Origin: Sulfolobales archaeon
GTDB lineage: Archaea > Thermoproteota > Thermoprotei_A > Sulfolobales > NBVN01
NCBI GenBank assembly: GCA_025058345.1
Contig: JANXEN010000003.1
Coordinates: forward strand, 124,001-188,000
Direction: 5' to 3'
Length of the DNA: 64,000 nucleotides
Below the pieces are notes generated by a model. The model did not search any database, had not been told where the DNA came from, and was given only the letters and a program-made list of their open reading frames with translations. The first letter of the stretch is position 1. Every line of letters begins with the position of its first letter. Positions 25,177 through 34,341 of the stretch are shown piece by piece. The position numbers were made by a program, and so were the translations under genes.

Positions 25177-26612
25177 GCTCCAACACCCCCTAGTTTAATC
25201 TTCGATAGCTTAACGTTTGGACCTCCAAACCATACTGGCATACCCTGCGGAGGTTCACCCTTCCCGCAGGTACCTGGGTAAAACCTCAACTCCCTATCAG
25301 CTCCTGTTATTTTACTGTAGAAGGATGATGTAGATATTTCCAAGACTGGATTCCTAATCATATCCTTTAGCTCCCCATTAATAATTAGATATGATTCAAG
25401 TCCGACATACCTTTGGTTCCACCTAATATCATCTATATTCCACTCCATGTATGACTTGATGTATACGCCGTGATTTATATCCTCAATTAGTTCATCGAAG
25501 CCCATATCGCCGGGTTTTAAGTACGTGTTAGACATCCTTATTATTGGTTCGCTTGCGTAGTCCATCGACCTCGAAGATCCGTTGCTTGTAGTTCTTAAGA
25601 TGTAGGCTGTAGACCTATTATGCAATGGCTCATTGATTACCCCCTCCTTATATAGATATCTAGGACGTGCCTTAACGCATTCATCATCATATTCGTAAAA
25701 GCCGTAACTTCCTGGAATGGTCGGGTCCTCGATCACAGTTGCGTACTTACTACCTATCCTATAATTCCCGAAGTAATCAGGCTTGACGTAGGATTCCCCA
25801 GCTTGAGCTGCCTCCCTACCTAAGATTCTGTCAGCCTCCATAGGATGTCCTGCAGATTCATGAACAATCAGCCCCACTATCTCAGACCCAACTATTACAT
25901 CGATTGGTTCTTTCGGAGGTTCGATACCGTGTAGAAGGACTTTCTCTAGACTAGTTACCTCACTCTCCAGGGACCTGATCGGATCCCAATTCTGAAGAAG
26001 TTCTAAACCTCCAGAAGCTCCCCACTGCATCAACCTCTGAAGAGTTCCTTTACTGCCGTGATGAAGTACCAAGTTAAAGGTGATTGATAGTCTGGGGACC
26101 TCACTCCTTACGAATCCACCGTCACTATTGAGGATTAATTTCTTCTGAATATGTTCAACATATTCACAGTATGTCGTAGGTACCTTAACTTCTTTAGCTG
26201 TATTTACTGCGGTTTTATGTAGATCCTCTAGGAATTTAATCTTTTCATCAACAGCTGTTGAGTGAAAGTCCTTCAACATGTAGGCCCTATATGATCCCTT
26301 CCCGACAGCATCACCGCTAAATTTAGCAGGTTGCCTAATTAGGTGGGTGAGTGCTTTAGCTCTATCAACGGATTTCTTCACGACATCAATCAAGTTGCTC
26401 TTATCTAACTTATTAGTTGCTGAGAACGTTAAAACACCTTTATATATTAATCTAATGCCTACACCATCGCTAACGCTTTTACCTAAGGTTATTAATCTAC
26501 CATTCCTCGAAATCATTGCTGATGTTTCATCAACTTGATGTCTAGCTTCAGCATATTCAGCTCCAAGTGATAACGCATAATCAACTACGTAACGAAGCAT
26601 ATCTTCGTTCAA
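25173..26612 (-). CDS. tldD: TldD zinc metallopeptidase
   Basis: Catalytic subunit of the TldD-TldE heterodimer. The active-site motif HESAGHPMEAD (HExxxH with the Glu of the metal site) is near residue 244, and the C-terminal FYPGTCGKGEPPQGMPVWFGGP is a family signature with the conserved Cys. Length 479. TTG start with GGTGGTTGA just upstream; first gene of the tldD-tldE pair. It would act in the cytoplasm on unfolded peptides threaded into the dimer cavity. No peptide-precursor gene is seen next to it, so a general role is likely. Confidence 0.94.
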   Translation of the reverse strand: MNEDMLRYVVDYALSLGAEYAEARHQVDETSAMISRNGRLITLGKSVSDGVGIRLIYKGVLTFSATNKLDKSNLIDVVKKSVDRAKALTHLIRQPAKFSGDAVGKGSYRAYMLKDFHSTAVDEKIKFLEDLHKTAVNTAKEVKVPTTYCEYVEHIQKKLILNSDGGFVRSEVPRLSITFNLVLHHGSKGTLQRLMQWGASGGLELLQNWDPIRSLESEVTSLEKVLLHGIEPPKEPIDVIVGSEIVGLIVHESAGHPMEADRILGREAAQAGESYVKPDYFGNYRIGSKYATVIEDPTIPGSYGFYEYDDECVKARPRYLYKEGVINEPLHNRSTAYILRTTSNGSSRSMDYASEPIIRMSNTYLKPGDMGFDELIEDINHGVYIKSYMEWNIDDIRWNQRYVGLESYLIINGELKDMIRNPVLEISTSSFYSKITGADRELRFYPGTCGKGEPPQGMPVWFGGPNVKLSKIKLGGVGA

Positions 26613-26674
26613 TCAACCACCGATATTTACGTAACCCTAAATAAGAAAAATATTTTCTCTTTTACTTAATTCAT

Positions 26675-26956
26675 TCAAATCATTTCCTTTTCAGTGTCCC
26701 TTTTCTTAATGTACTTATCGAATACTATCCACGCTCTATACCACTCCTCACCGGATTTCCTGAGAAGTTCTAGAATCCATTTAGTTAATTCCTTAGCCTC
26801 AACTACCTGCAGGTCTTTCTCGTAAATTCTACCCTCGATGATTTTAGCTATCTTTCTAGCTACGTCGACCGGCGCCCCAGTCTTCAAGACGCTTATAACG
26901 ACTTTCTCTGGTATAAACTCCTCTTCTAAGCCATTCCTCTTAATAACTTTAACCAA
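26675..26956 (-). CDS. Stand-alone ATP-cone domain protein
   Basis: About 93 residues, almost entirely an ATP-cone: VKVIKRNGLEEEFIPEKVVISVLKTGAPVDVARKIAKII followed by the helical second half. ATP-cones bind ATP/dATP and normally regulate ribonucleotide reductase or NrdR; here there is no Zn ribbon and no reductase. The ORF track starts at 27076, but that overlaps the 5' end of the opposite tatD gene and adds a non-family tail. TTG 26956 with TGGGGGAAT seven bases upstream fits better. It may act as a nucleotide-responsive partner or repressor; the partner is not encoded nearby. Confidence 0.8.
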   Translation of the reverse strand: MVKVIKRNGLEEEFIPEKVVISVLKTGAPVDVARKIAKIIEGRIYEKDLQVVEAKELTKWILELLRKSGEEWYRAWIVFDKYIKKRDTEKEMI

Positions 26957-27029
26957 GAATATTCCCCCATAAGAAAATGCGTTATTATCATTAAAAACAT
27001 TTAGTTCTGATATATTTGGTGGGACCTTA

Positions 27030-27761
27030 ATGTATCTGGTTGACGCCCATTGCCATCTGCATGAATTCAACGACATGGAAGTACTAAATTACTGCGGTAA
27101 CCCTTCTTTAGGGATTTTAGCTGTTTCAGATAATTATACCAGCTCTTTAGAAACGTTGAAAATTTCGAGTAAATGCCTGAACGTAGTTCCGTCAGTAGGT
27201 ATACATCCTTGGAACGTTGGGAAGGTAAACTTAGGTGAGGTAGAGGCAGTGTTAGAGTCTGCCCGTAATGTGAGGTTCTTAGGTGAGGTTGGGATCGACA
27301 AGAGATTCGTTCCTGAAAGTTATGAAAAGCAGGTAGAGGTACTTAGGAGGTTCCTGGAATACGCCTCTACAAACGGTTTAGGTGTTAACTTACATGCGGC
27401 AGGTGCTTGGAGTGATGCGTTGAAAATGTTATTTAAGTATGACGTTAAGGTCGCCATCATCCATTGGTATACAGGCCCTCCAGAGTTACTTAACGATATC
27501 CACTCCGTTGGCTATTACATAACCGTTAATCCCGCAGTGAGTTTACAGCCAAAGTTACGGGATATAGTCTCTAAAGCCTCATTAGATATGATCTTAACTG
27601 AAAGCGACGGGCCTTACGTATATAGGGGGATTAGGATGACTCCTGAGAAGGTGTTAGATGTAGTACATGAAATATCTTTAATAAAGGGTGTTGAAGCTCA
27701 GGAAGTTTTTAGTACAATACTTAGAAATTATCGTGATGCTTTACGTGCTGTAGGGCTGTAA
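27030..27761 (+). CDS. TatD-family metal-dependent hydrolase
   Basis: TIM-barrel amidohydrolase of the TatD DNase family. Metal ligands are visible as DAHCHLHEF at residue 5, the bridging Glu in FLGEVGIDKRF near residue 92, His in VNLHAAGAWSD near 129, His in AIIHWYTG near 152 and Asp in TESDGPYVYRG near 195. Length 243 is slightly short for TatD. It is divergent to the ATP-cone gene with about 75 bases between starts. A role in DNA repair or quality control is only a family-based guess. Confidence 0.87.
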   Translation: MYLVDAHCHLHEFNDMEVLNYCGNPSLGILAVSDNYTSSLETLKISSKCLNVVPSVGIHPWNVGKVNLGEVEAVLESARNVRFLGEVGIDKRFVPESYEKQVEVLRRFLEYASTNGLGVNLHAAGAWSDALKMLFKYDVKVAIIHWYTGPPELLNDIHSVGYYITVNPAVSLQPKLRDIVSKASLDMILTESDGPYVYRGIRMTPEKVLDVVHEISLIKGVEAQEVFSTILRNYRDALRAVGL

Positions 27762-27814
27762 GTGTCTCAACCTTTAAATTAAATTACGCATTTACTTCAA
27801 TCATAGGGGGATGT

Positions 27815-28729
27815 TTGACTAGGTATGAATTACCGCCACCGCCTGAAGGCATTTCAGAACTCAGCGTTTGGGATGCTTTAGAAGAATTCTTACTGAGTCT
27901 TAGGTCTTCAGGCATTTCCGAAAAGACCATCAAGTCATACAGGATTGGGATATCTGACTTCCTTAAATTTTGCGATAAGCATTATGTTAAGGAGTTAAGT
28001 GTAAATGACGTCATTAAGTGGAGGTTGACTAGGTTAAAGAGCGGGTTTAGTAAGAGTGTAAGGAAGGACTCCAAAGCCACACAACTCACTCTACATTACT
28101 ACTCCCTGTATGTGAGGGCTTTCCTTAAGTGGTTGGGTTTTAAGGAGGAGGTCAGCGTAGTTAAGGCACCAAGAAGGAGGGTCGTAGCTACTTTATCAGA
28201 AGGCGAGGTCGCTAAGTTAATTAATTCGTCTAGAGATATAGTTGATTTACTCATAATTTGCTTGTTGATTGAGACAGGCTTGCGTGCTCAGGAACTCCTC
28301 TCATTAACTATCAACGATATTGACCTAACTAATAAGGAGATCTACGTTAGGTTAGGTAAGTATGGTGAGGAGAGAGTAGTGTTCATAGGGCCTCTAACTG
28401 AGGAAGTGCTTAGAAAGTATTTAGAGGTTCATTATGAGGATAAACTCATACCCCTTACGTATTCAGGTCTATATAAACGACTTAAAACTTTGGCTAAACG
28501 AGCTGGTGTAGACCCGAGAAAGGTAAGACCCCACATCCTCCGCCACACATTTGCTACTGAAGCCTTAAAACGTGGGTTAGCGTTACCGGCACTGCAAAGA
28601 ATATTGGGGCATAGAGACATTAAGACAACTCAGATATATCTACATCTACTTAAGGAGGATGTAAAGAGACTCTACATGAACGTATTTTCAAAACAATCTA
28701 ATGGGAATTTAAACGCTGATTCCGTTTAG
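27815..28729 (+). CDS. xerA: XerA tyrosine recombinase
   Basis: Archaeal XerC/D homologue that resolves chromosome dimers at dif. Residues 16-110 are the SAM-like core-binding domain; the catalytic domain has Arg in ETGLRAQELLSL near residue 158, HILRHTFATEALKRG near 239, the His of ILGHRDIKTT near 262 and the nucleophile Tyr in TQIYLHLL near 272. The TTG at 27815 is used because the ATG four bases before it runs into a stop; AGGGGGAT precedes it. No flanking repeats or mobile-element genes are seen, so this is a housekeeping recombinase, not an integrase. Confidence 0.92.
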   Translation: MTRYELPPPPEGISELSVWDALEEFLLSLRSSGISEKTIKSYRIGISDFLKFCDKHYVKELSVNDVIKWRLTRLKSGFSKSVRKDSKATQLTLHYYSLYVRAFLKWLGFKEEVSVVKAPRRRVVATLSEGEVAKLINSSRDIVDLLIICLLIETGLRAQELLSLTINDIDLTNKEIYVRLGKYGEERVVFIGPLTEEVLRKYLEVHYEDKLIPLTYSGLYKRLKTLAKRAGVDPRKVRPHILRHTFATEALKRGLALPALQRILGHRDIKTTQIYLHLLKEDVKRLYMNVFSKQSNGNLNADSV

Positions 28730-29455
28730 CTGAGCCATTACCGATGTTAAGGATGTTAAGATATCTTGGAAAGAATCTCTGCAGCCCGATTTGTATTTCT
28801 TAAGCATTACTTCCATGTTAGATTGCTTGCTGATACGTAGTAAGTTCGTTAGATATGAGACTATCCTACATAGATTGCATGGATTTTCCGAAACCTTAGC
28901 GCTTTCGAAGTCGATGATCTTGACTTCCATATCTTTTAAAATGAAAATATGTTTATACGGATTCGCAAGCTCTAAGTGATCTATTAAGTTTAGGTCTAAT
29001 TTATATGCCGCAGTAAGTACGTTCATGATAAGTTTTAACAATGTAGCGCCCTTTACATCATTAGTTCTTAAGTACTTCCCTAACGTTACACCATCTATAA
29101 ACTCCATAATTATTAAATCGTCATCAAAATAATGAACCTTAGGCATAACACCAAATCTATCTAACGTCATCAAATAACCTTCTCTAAATAGTGAATCCTT
29201 CTTCGAGTCCGTCCTCCTAATCTTCACAGCAACATCGCCTATAGACTCATGCTTAGCCAACAGAACTATTGACGAATGTCCCTTACCCAAGACCCTTAAT
29301 CCTTCAACAAATAAAGGACCGTAATCGTAAATTCCTTTAATCCCCAGTTCAGTGAGTTTCTTACTCCTCGCTACGCCTATTTCAGCTACATTTTTAGGGT
29401 ATGTAATGATATGTAAAACTTCATTTATTTCTACTAGTTTTTTCGGTGGAGTCAT
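28709..29455 (-). CDS. RIO/Bud32-like protein kinase, atypical
   Basis: A 248-residue protein with kinase-fold motifs: VLGKGHSSIVLLAKH (P-loop) near residue 55, VAVKIRR with the ATP Lys, EG in FREGYLM, hinge IIMEFIDGVTLG, and KIIDFESAK in place of the DFG. The catalytic loop reads LIDHLELANPYKHI, so the HRD-type Asp is Glu or shifted. An N-terminal 45-residue segment precedes the kinase. Archaeal paralogues of RIO and Bud32 kinases look like this. Possible phosphotransfer to proteins or small molecules; activity is uncertain. Convergent with xerA (21 bp overlap) and three bases downstream of pyrI, so it may be co-transcribed with pyrBI. Confidence 0.75.
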   Translation of the reverse strand: MTPPKKLVEINEVLHIITYPKNVAEIGVARSKKLTELGIKGIYDYGPLFVEGLRVLGKGHSSIVLLAKHESIGDVAVKIRRTDSKKDSLFREGYLMTLDRFGVMPKVHYFDDDLIIMEFIDGVTLGKYLRTNDVKGATLLKLIMNVLTAAYKLDLNLIDHLELANPYKHIFILKDMEVKIIDFESAKVSENPCNLCRIVSYLTNLLRISKQSNMEVMLKKYKSGCRDSFQDILTSLTSVMAQLNGISV

Positions 29456-29457
29456 AG

Positions 29458-29940
29458 TTACTTCTTAGGCCCTAATTGTTTGAGTATTAACTCAACGAAT
29501 TCAGGATATGAAAGTTCGGTATTGCAGTATATGCAGCGGGCCCGTAGACCGGCACTCAAAACCTCAAACGTCGTCTCTATACCTTCATGCTTAGTTATAC
29601 ATGTGACGTTAGGGCATTTAATTAATCCCGATATAACTCGTGGGGTAGAGACCTTACGCTTCTCAACCACCTCAAAATTCTTAATTATATTTATGGTTGC
29701 TGTAGGCGCTATCAACGCAATTATGTCCGTCTCATCCTTACTTAAGAACCTACCCTCAATCTTAACGATATCTTTCTTATTCAATTTCGATGATTCTACG
29801 TTCATCACTATCGCGATTCTAAAGTTCTCTGAACCGGAAATCCTCAGTACTTTAAGGACATCTAAAGCCCTACCCGACGGTATGTGGTCTATTACTGTAC
29901 CATCCTTTATCTTACTAACTATTAATTCTCTTACAGACAT
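29458..29940 (-). CDS. pyrI: Aspartate carbamoyltransferase regulatory chain
   Basis: Nucleotide-binding regulatory subunit of aspartate transcarbamoylase. N-terminal allosteric domain ([22 protein letters not shown]) and C-terminal zinc domain with four cysteines: CPNVTC near residue 109 and ARCIYC near 134. Length 160 fits. Start ATG after GGAGGTTATTGAC, a strong ribosome site inside the end of pyrB. The stop and start of pyrB and pyrI practically abut, so they are one operon. It should confer inhibition or activation by CTP/ATP on PyrB. Confidence 0.95.
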   Translation of the reverse strand: MSVRELIVSKIKDGTVIDHIPSGRALDVLKVLRISGSENFRIAIVMNVESSKLNKKDIVKIEGRFLSKDETDIIALIAPTATINIIKNFEVVEKRKVSTPRVISGLIKCPNVTCITKHEGIETTFEVLSAGLRARCIYCNTELSYPEFVELILKQLGPKK

Positions 29941-29941
29941 G

Positions 29942-30874
29942 TCAATAACCTCCCAGTATTAAGGTTAGTAAAGCAGCCCTTAAAGGAACACCTAGGGACG
30001 CCTGCTTGAAGTATGCAGCATGTTTAGTGCTATCTACAGACCTTTCAAGTTCATCAACCCTTGGGAGAGGGTGTAATATGATGAGGTCTTCCTTACATTT
30101 CCTGAGGACGTCTGCAGTGAGCTTATATGCATTCTTAACTTTTTCGTACTCGATGGGGTCTGGGAACCTCTCCTTCTGCACTCTAGTTACATAAAGTACG
30201 TCTAACTCATTAAGGACTAGGTTTATATCACTTACTTCTTCGAAGTTCAATCCTTGGGATGCGATGAACTTCTTGGCCTCATCTCTAAGCTTAAGTAGCG
30301 GATGCGATATCAAATACACTTTCTTAGGTTTAAATATCGTAAATGCGTAGAGGAGCGAGTTCACGACCCTCGCATACTTTAGGTCACCCATAACTCCAAT
30401 AATTAAGTTGCTTACATTAGACTTAAGCTTTAGAATTGTGTAGATATCTATCATAGCCTGAGTCGGGTGTTCGTTCCTACCGTCCCCCGCATTTATTACT
30501 GGGTGTTCAGCAACTTCAGCAGCTAACTTTGCAGCGCCTTCGAACTTATGCCTAATAACTATTACATCTGAGTAGGAATCAAGCATCCTGACAGTATCTA
30601 TGAATTTCTCACCCTTAGCCACAGAAGTAGCTTCCTCGCTAGAGAATCCTATTACTGAACCGCCTAACCTATGCATGGCTGACTCGAAGGACAGTCTAGT
30701 ACGGGTACTAGGTTCGAAAAACGCGACGGATAGCACTCTCCCACGCAATACATCTCTGTAACCATTCACGCGGTACTCATCAGCTAACTTAAAGATGTTT
30801 TCAAAATCTTCCTTACTTAAGTCCAATACGGATATAATGTCCTTACCGCTTAATCCCTTAAATCCGTCACTCAT
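29942..30874 (-). CDS. pyrB: Aspartate carbamoyltransferase catalytic chain
   Basis: Condenses carbamoyl phosphate and aspartate, the first committed step of pyrimidine synthesis. Carbamoyl-phosphate motif [16 protein letters not shown] is near residue 52 of the chosen start; [12 protein letters not shown] and [10 protein letters not shown] are also present. The ORF track begins at 30931, but the ATG at 30874 has GGAAGGTG upstream and gives 310 residues, the normal PyrB size; the longer start would consume the shared promoter with pyrF. First gene of pyrB-pyrI, divergent from pyrF-E-K-C-D. Confidence 0.96.
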   Translation of the reverse strand: MSDGFKGLSGKDIISVLDLSKEDFENIFKLADEYRVNGYRDVLRGRVLSVAFFEPSTRTRLSFESAMHRLGGSVIGFSSEEATSVAKGEKFIDTVRMLDSYSDVIVIRHKFEGAAKLAAEVAEHPVINAGDGRNEHPTQAMIDIYTILKLKSNVSNLIIGVMGDLKYARVVNSLLYAFTIFKPKKVYLISHPLLKLRDEAKKFIASQGLNFEEVSDINLVLNELDVLYVTRVQKERFPDPIEYEKVKNAYKLTADVLRKCKEDLIILHPLPRVDELERSVDSTKHAAYFKQASLGVPLRAALLTLILGGY

Positions 30875-30951
30875 AATAACACCTTCCAACCCCAATATTT
30901 CGTTAATGGAAATTTTTATAAGTTTAAACACATCTTAACGAGGCGGGCTCG
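30875..30951. promoter_or_regulatory. Divergent pyrB/pyrF promoter region
   Basis: These 77 bases separate pyrB from pyrF. A run aatttttataagtttaaac (30911-30929) contains TATA-like elements readable on both strands, about 27-35 bases before each start codon. The two promoters therefore overlap and a single bound factor could control both operons. A divergent pyr control region is also known in Sulfolobus. Confidence 0.6.
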
Positions 30952-31680
30952 TTGAATAAACTACTTAATAGGGTGTTAGAAGGCAGGGGGAGGGTTTTAA
31001 TAGCTATCGATGACCCTTCGTTGAGTGTAGAGAAATTTAAGTCAATAGTTCTTAGAACTAAGGACGTAGTCGCTGGATATAAGATAGGTATCCCTTATAT
31101 CTTAAGTCATGGTTTAAGCGTTACCGCCTCAGTGATTAGGGAATTTAGTGATGCATACTTCATTGCTGACTTAAAGTTGGCTGACATTGATGCCGTAATG
31201 AGTTTGACTGCCAAGATAACTAAGGCAGCAGGTTTTGATGGCGTTATAGCCCACGGATTCGTAGGATTTGACGGAGGTCTAGATGGTTTAGTTAAGACCT
31301 GCAATGAAATAAACGTCGATCTATATGTATTAGTTTCGATGTCGCATCCCGGAAGTACCGAAATTTACGACAGCGTCATTGATAAGGTTTTAAAGATCGT
31401 AGATTTTCTAAAACCTAAAGGAGTTGTTGCACCCGCTACTAGACCAGAAATCATTAAATACGTTAGAACTAGATTAGGTAGTTCCTACATACTAATATCT
31501 CCCGGTGTGGGTGTACAGGGCGCTGAATTCGGTTCAGCCCTATGTTTTGGGGCGGATTTCGAGATAGTGGGGAGAGCTATTACTAAGGCTGAAGACCCGG
31601 TAAAAGCAGCAGAGTCAGTAATTAAAGCTCAATCCCAATATTTAAGCAGCCATAAGTGTTTAATTGGTGGTCATGCGTGA
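30952..31680 (+). CDS. pyrF: Orotidine 5'-phosphate decarboxylase
   Basis: Last step to UMP. N-terminal IAIDDPSLSVEKF with the substrate Asp, and the catalytic DxKxxD motif as ADLKLADID near residue 69; the phosphate loop is SPGVGVQGAE near 182. Length 242. TTG start (30952) with the TATA box about 27-34 bases upstream, so a short or absent leader. The stop TGA overlaps the pyrE ATG (TGATG). First gene of the pyrF-pyrE-pyrK-pyrC-pyrD run. Confidence 0.95.
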   Translation: MNKLLNRVLEGRGRVLIAIDDPSLSVEKFKSIVLRTKDVVAGYKIGIPYILSHGLSVTASVIREFSDAYFIADLKLADIDAVMSLTAKITKAAGFDGVIAHGFVGFDGGLDGLVKTCNEINVDLYVLVSMSHPGSTEIYDSVIDKVLKIVDFLKPKGVVAPATRPEIIKYVRTRLGSSYILISPGVGVQGAEFGSALCFGADFEIVGRAITKAEDPVKAAESVIKAQSQYLSSHKCLIGGHA

Positions 31681-32276
31681 TGTTGGATAATTTAATCTTA
31701 AATCTATATAAAGTAAAGGTTATTAAGTTCGGGGACTTCACCCTATCTTCCGGTAAAAGAAGTCCCTACTATTTTGACTTTAGGATCTTGCCGTCGTTCC
31801 CTGACACTTATGCCGAGGTAATTAACCTATGGTTGCAGAAACTTAAAGACATTGGAATAAAGTTCGACGGTGTAGTAGGTATAGCTTCTGCCGGGATAGT
31901 ACATGCATCAGTTCTAGGGTTCATGCTTAAGAAGCCTATAGGGTATGTTAGAGCTGAGAAGAAGGACCACGGCACAGGAAAATTAGTTGAGGGTTCTCTT
32001 AAAGACCTTAAAGTCCTATTGGTGGATGATGTCGCAACCACTGGAGGCACTTTGATTAGAGCCTATAACCAATTAATTGAGGAAGGGGTTAAGGTTGTAG
32101 CTTTCTCAGTCATTCTAGACCGTGAAGAAGGAGCTGAATCTGCGGTTGAGAAGTTAGGCATCCCATTAATATCTCTGATTAAGACATCCCAGATATTCGT
32201 AACTTTAAGGAGGCTTAACATCATTGATGAGCCCACATATCAATCAATCCTTAATTATATGAGAGAGTCGCAATGA
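31680..32276 (+). CDS. pyrE: Orotate phosphoribosyltransferase
   Basis: Transfers ribose-5-phosphate from PRPP to orotate. The PRPP motif VLLVDDVATTGGTLI is near residue 110 and the orotate region IASAGIVHASVLG near 66; RAEKKDHGTGK is the flexible loop. The ORF track begins at 31656, but the ATG at 31680 (overlapping the pyrF stop as TGATG, behind GGTGGTC) yields a 198-residue protein of normal size. Overlaps pyrK by four bases. Confidence 0.95.
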   Translation: MLDNLILNLYKVKVIKFGDFTLSSGKRSPYYFDFRILPSFPDTYAEVINLWLQKLKDIGIKFDGVVGIASAGIVHASVLGFMLKKPIGYVRAEKKDHGTGKLVEGSLKDLKVLLVDDVATTGGTLIRAYNQLIEEGVKVVAFSVILDREEGAESAVEKLGIPLISLIKTSQIFVTLRRLNIIDEPTYQSILNYMRESQ

Positions 32277-33007
32277 TCCCATCAAAAGTTATTAAGAAGG
32301 AGTTAGTGTCTAGAGGTATCGCGCACCTATTCTTAAGACCTTTAAAGGAATTTAAAAAACCGACTCCAGGACAGTTCGTAATGCTGTGGGTGCCGGGTCA
32401 TGAGGAAATACCTATGAGCATTAGCGACTATAGCGATGGAGTTATTAGAATTACAGTGAAAGATAGAGGACCTACCACTAATTACCTCATTTATGATTTG
32501 CCTGTGGGTAGTTACTTAGGGGTTAGGGGACCGCTAGGTATAGGTATTACTAACGATATGATTATGGGTAGAGGTCTATTCATAGTTGGTGGGGTAGGTA
32601 TCGCCCCAATAGCTTACCTAATTAAGTCTTACCATCCGTTAGTTAGGGAGTGTAAGTTACTTGCGGGGTTTGTATCAAGGGATGAAGCTTCGGTTGTGGA
32701 TGAGTTGAGGAGTTACTTAAGTGTTGAGGTAGTCAACGAGGAATTAGACTGGATGACTGTAATTGATTTGCTTAAGAAGGAGTTAAGTAATAAAGCCAGA
32801 TATGATTACTACATAGCTTCCGGTCCTAAAGCAGTATTAGATCATACAGTGGTTATGATGCCTAAGAATGTAATAGGCTATTTGCTGACCGAGTCCTTTA
32901 TGAAGTGTGGAATAGGTTTCTGCGGTTCATGTGCTATGAAGGGATTTTTAGTATGTAAGGATGGTACGTTAATACGTGCAGATAAATACGTAGACTTAAT
33001 ATCCTAA
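32273..33007 (+). CDS. pyrK: Dihydroorotate dehydrogenase electron-transfer subunit
   Basis: Ferredoxin-reductase-like FAD and [2Fe-2S] protein that passes electrons from class 1B dihydroorotate dehydrogenase to a carrier, classically NAD+. FAD-side motifs FVMLWVPGHEEIPMSI, RGPTTNYLI and the nucleotide-side GRGLFIVGGVGIAPIAYL near residue 102 are visible. The C-terminal cluster motif is KCGIGFCGSCAMKGFLVCKDG near residue 212. The start overlaps pyrE by four bases. Its presence with pyrD defines the 1B-type system. Confidence 0.93.
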   Translation: MIPSKVIKKELVSRGIAHLFLRPLKEFKKPTPGQFVMLWVPGHEEIPMSISDYSDGVIRITVKDRGPTTNYLIYDLPVGSYLGVRGPLGIGITNDMIMGRGLFIVGGVGIAPIAYLIKSYHPLVRECKLLAGFVSRDEASVVDELRSYLSVEVVNEELDWMTVIDLLKKELSNKARYDYYIASGPKAVLDHTVVMMPKNVIGYLLTESFMKCGIGFCGSCAMKGFLVCKDGTLIRADKYVDLIS

Positions 33008-33020
33008 GCTCACCATACAG

Positions 33021-33032
33021 TGTTTATTAATC
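33021..33032 (+). promoter_or_regulatory. Internal TATA box before pyrC
   Basis: tgtttattaatc lies about 27-30 bases before the GTG of pyrC in the only real gap (47 bases) of the pyr operon. This spacing predicts a leaderless pyrC-pyrD transcript in addition to read-through from pyrF. Confidence 0.45.
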
Positions 33033-33054
33033 CATACTGCGTAACTCAGTATAG

Positions 33055-34341
33055 GTGTTTGAATACTTGATTAAGTACGGGAAGGTGTTCTACGTTAAGA
33101 CGTTTTTAGACAATTCTCTTAAGGACTTAACGATCTACGTAGATGACCACGGCTACATAGGTAAGGTATCTGTCGGTAAGGAATCGGTGGAATTTGGTTG
33201 CGAATTGGTTGATTTAACTGGAGGTAATTTAGTAACTCTTCCCGGATTCATAGATCTTCACGTTCATTTAAGGGACTTCAACTACAGCTATAAGGAAACA
33301 TTAGAAAGTGGGAGCTTAGCTGCCGTTTCATCCGGATATGTTCTTGTTGGAGATATGCCTAATACTAGCCCCTATATCGATAGTGTTGACCTCCTCATGA
33401 AAAGGGTTGAGCTTGCAAGGATTAAGTCATATGTGGACTACGGCGTATATTGTGGGATCCCTAAAAGATTGGAGGATGTTGATGATTTACTTAAGAGTAA
33501 GCAACTTTATGTAGGTTTTAAGATATATCCTGAAGACCTTAAGGATAAGTTAGATGTAATTGGATATATTCTTAAGAAATATGAAGGTTTGGTAGTAGTT
33601 CATTCAGAACTTCCTGAGTACGCTTTACGTGGTTCGACACGTGAGTTACCTCTTAGATACTTAGATAGACCATCATGGAATGAGTTAACTGTTGCGTCGC
33701 TAATTCGAGATATGAATAGAGCTGCTAAGATACATATCACTCACTCAGCACACCCATCAACTCCTTTAAGGTGTAGAGATCTTGGGTTTACGGTTGATAC
33801 TACTCCATACTACTTCATGCTGAGTAGCGAAGATGTTAGGGATTGTTGGTGTAAGGTTAACCCACCAATTAATGATTTGATAAGTAAGTCGTTAATATTT
33901 ACTAACTTAATTAATGGCTTTTATGATGCTGTTGTTAGCGATCATGCCCCCCATTACTATGAGGAGAAACTATATGATTGGAGATTATGTCCATCGGGTT
34001 TCGCCGATATAGAAGTTAGTAGTAGGATTATGATAACGATGTTTGTTAAGGGATTCATGTCCCATCATTTGCTGATTAAGTACTTGTGTGAAGGTCCCGC
34101 GAAAGTGTTGGGTGTAGATGATCGCTACGGTAAGTTAGCACCTGGTTATAGAGCTTCCTTCACTATACTAGATTTAAGTAGGGGAGGTATTGCAGGTATC
34201 AAGTATTCGAAGGCCCGTAAGTCAGGGTTGGATGGGTTTAGGTATGTTGGTGAGGTGGTTAAGACTGTTGTTGGTGGTGAGGTCGTCTACGATTCAGGTG
34301 AGGTAATCGGTAAGCCTAAGGTGGTAGTTATTGGTGGATGA
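33055..34341 (+). CDS. pyrC: Dihydroorotase
   Basis: Zinc amidohydrolase that closes carbamoyl-aspartate to dihydroorotate. Metal-binding HxH in FIDLHVHLRDF near residue 69, substrate region VGDMPNTSPY near 97, HSELPEY near 182, ITHSAHPS and the Asp of VSDHAPHYYEEK near 295. Length 428, the larger archaeal/allantoinase-like type. GTG start. It overlaps the pyrD start by 11 bases, so translation is coupled downstream. Confidence 0.94.
   Translation: MFEYLIKYGKVFYVKTFLDNSLKDLTIYVDDHGYIGKVSVGKESVEFGCELVDLTGGNLVTLPGFIDLHVHLRDFNYSYKETLESGSLAAVSSGYVLVGDMPNTSPYIDSVDLLMKRVELARIKSYVDYGVYCGIPKRLEDVDDLLKSKQLYVGFKIYPEDLKDKLDVIGYILKKYEGLVVVHSELPEYALRGSTRELPLRYLDRPSWNELTVASLIRDMNRAAKIHITHSAHPSTPLRCRDLGFTVDTTPYYFMLSSEDVRDCWCKVNPPINDLISKSLIFTNLINGFYDAVVSDHAPHYYEEKLYDWRLCPSGFADIEVSSRIMITMFVKGFMSHHLLIKYLCEGPAKVLGVDDRYGKLAPGYRASFTILDLSRGGIAGIKYSKARKSGLDGFRYVGEVVKTVVGGEVVYDSGEVIGKPKVVVIGG

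Noticed and set aside
26957-27076. N-terminal extension of the ATP-cone ORF in the track
   Set aside because: It overlaps the 5' end of tatD on the other strand, and a TTG with a strong ribosome site gives the family length.
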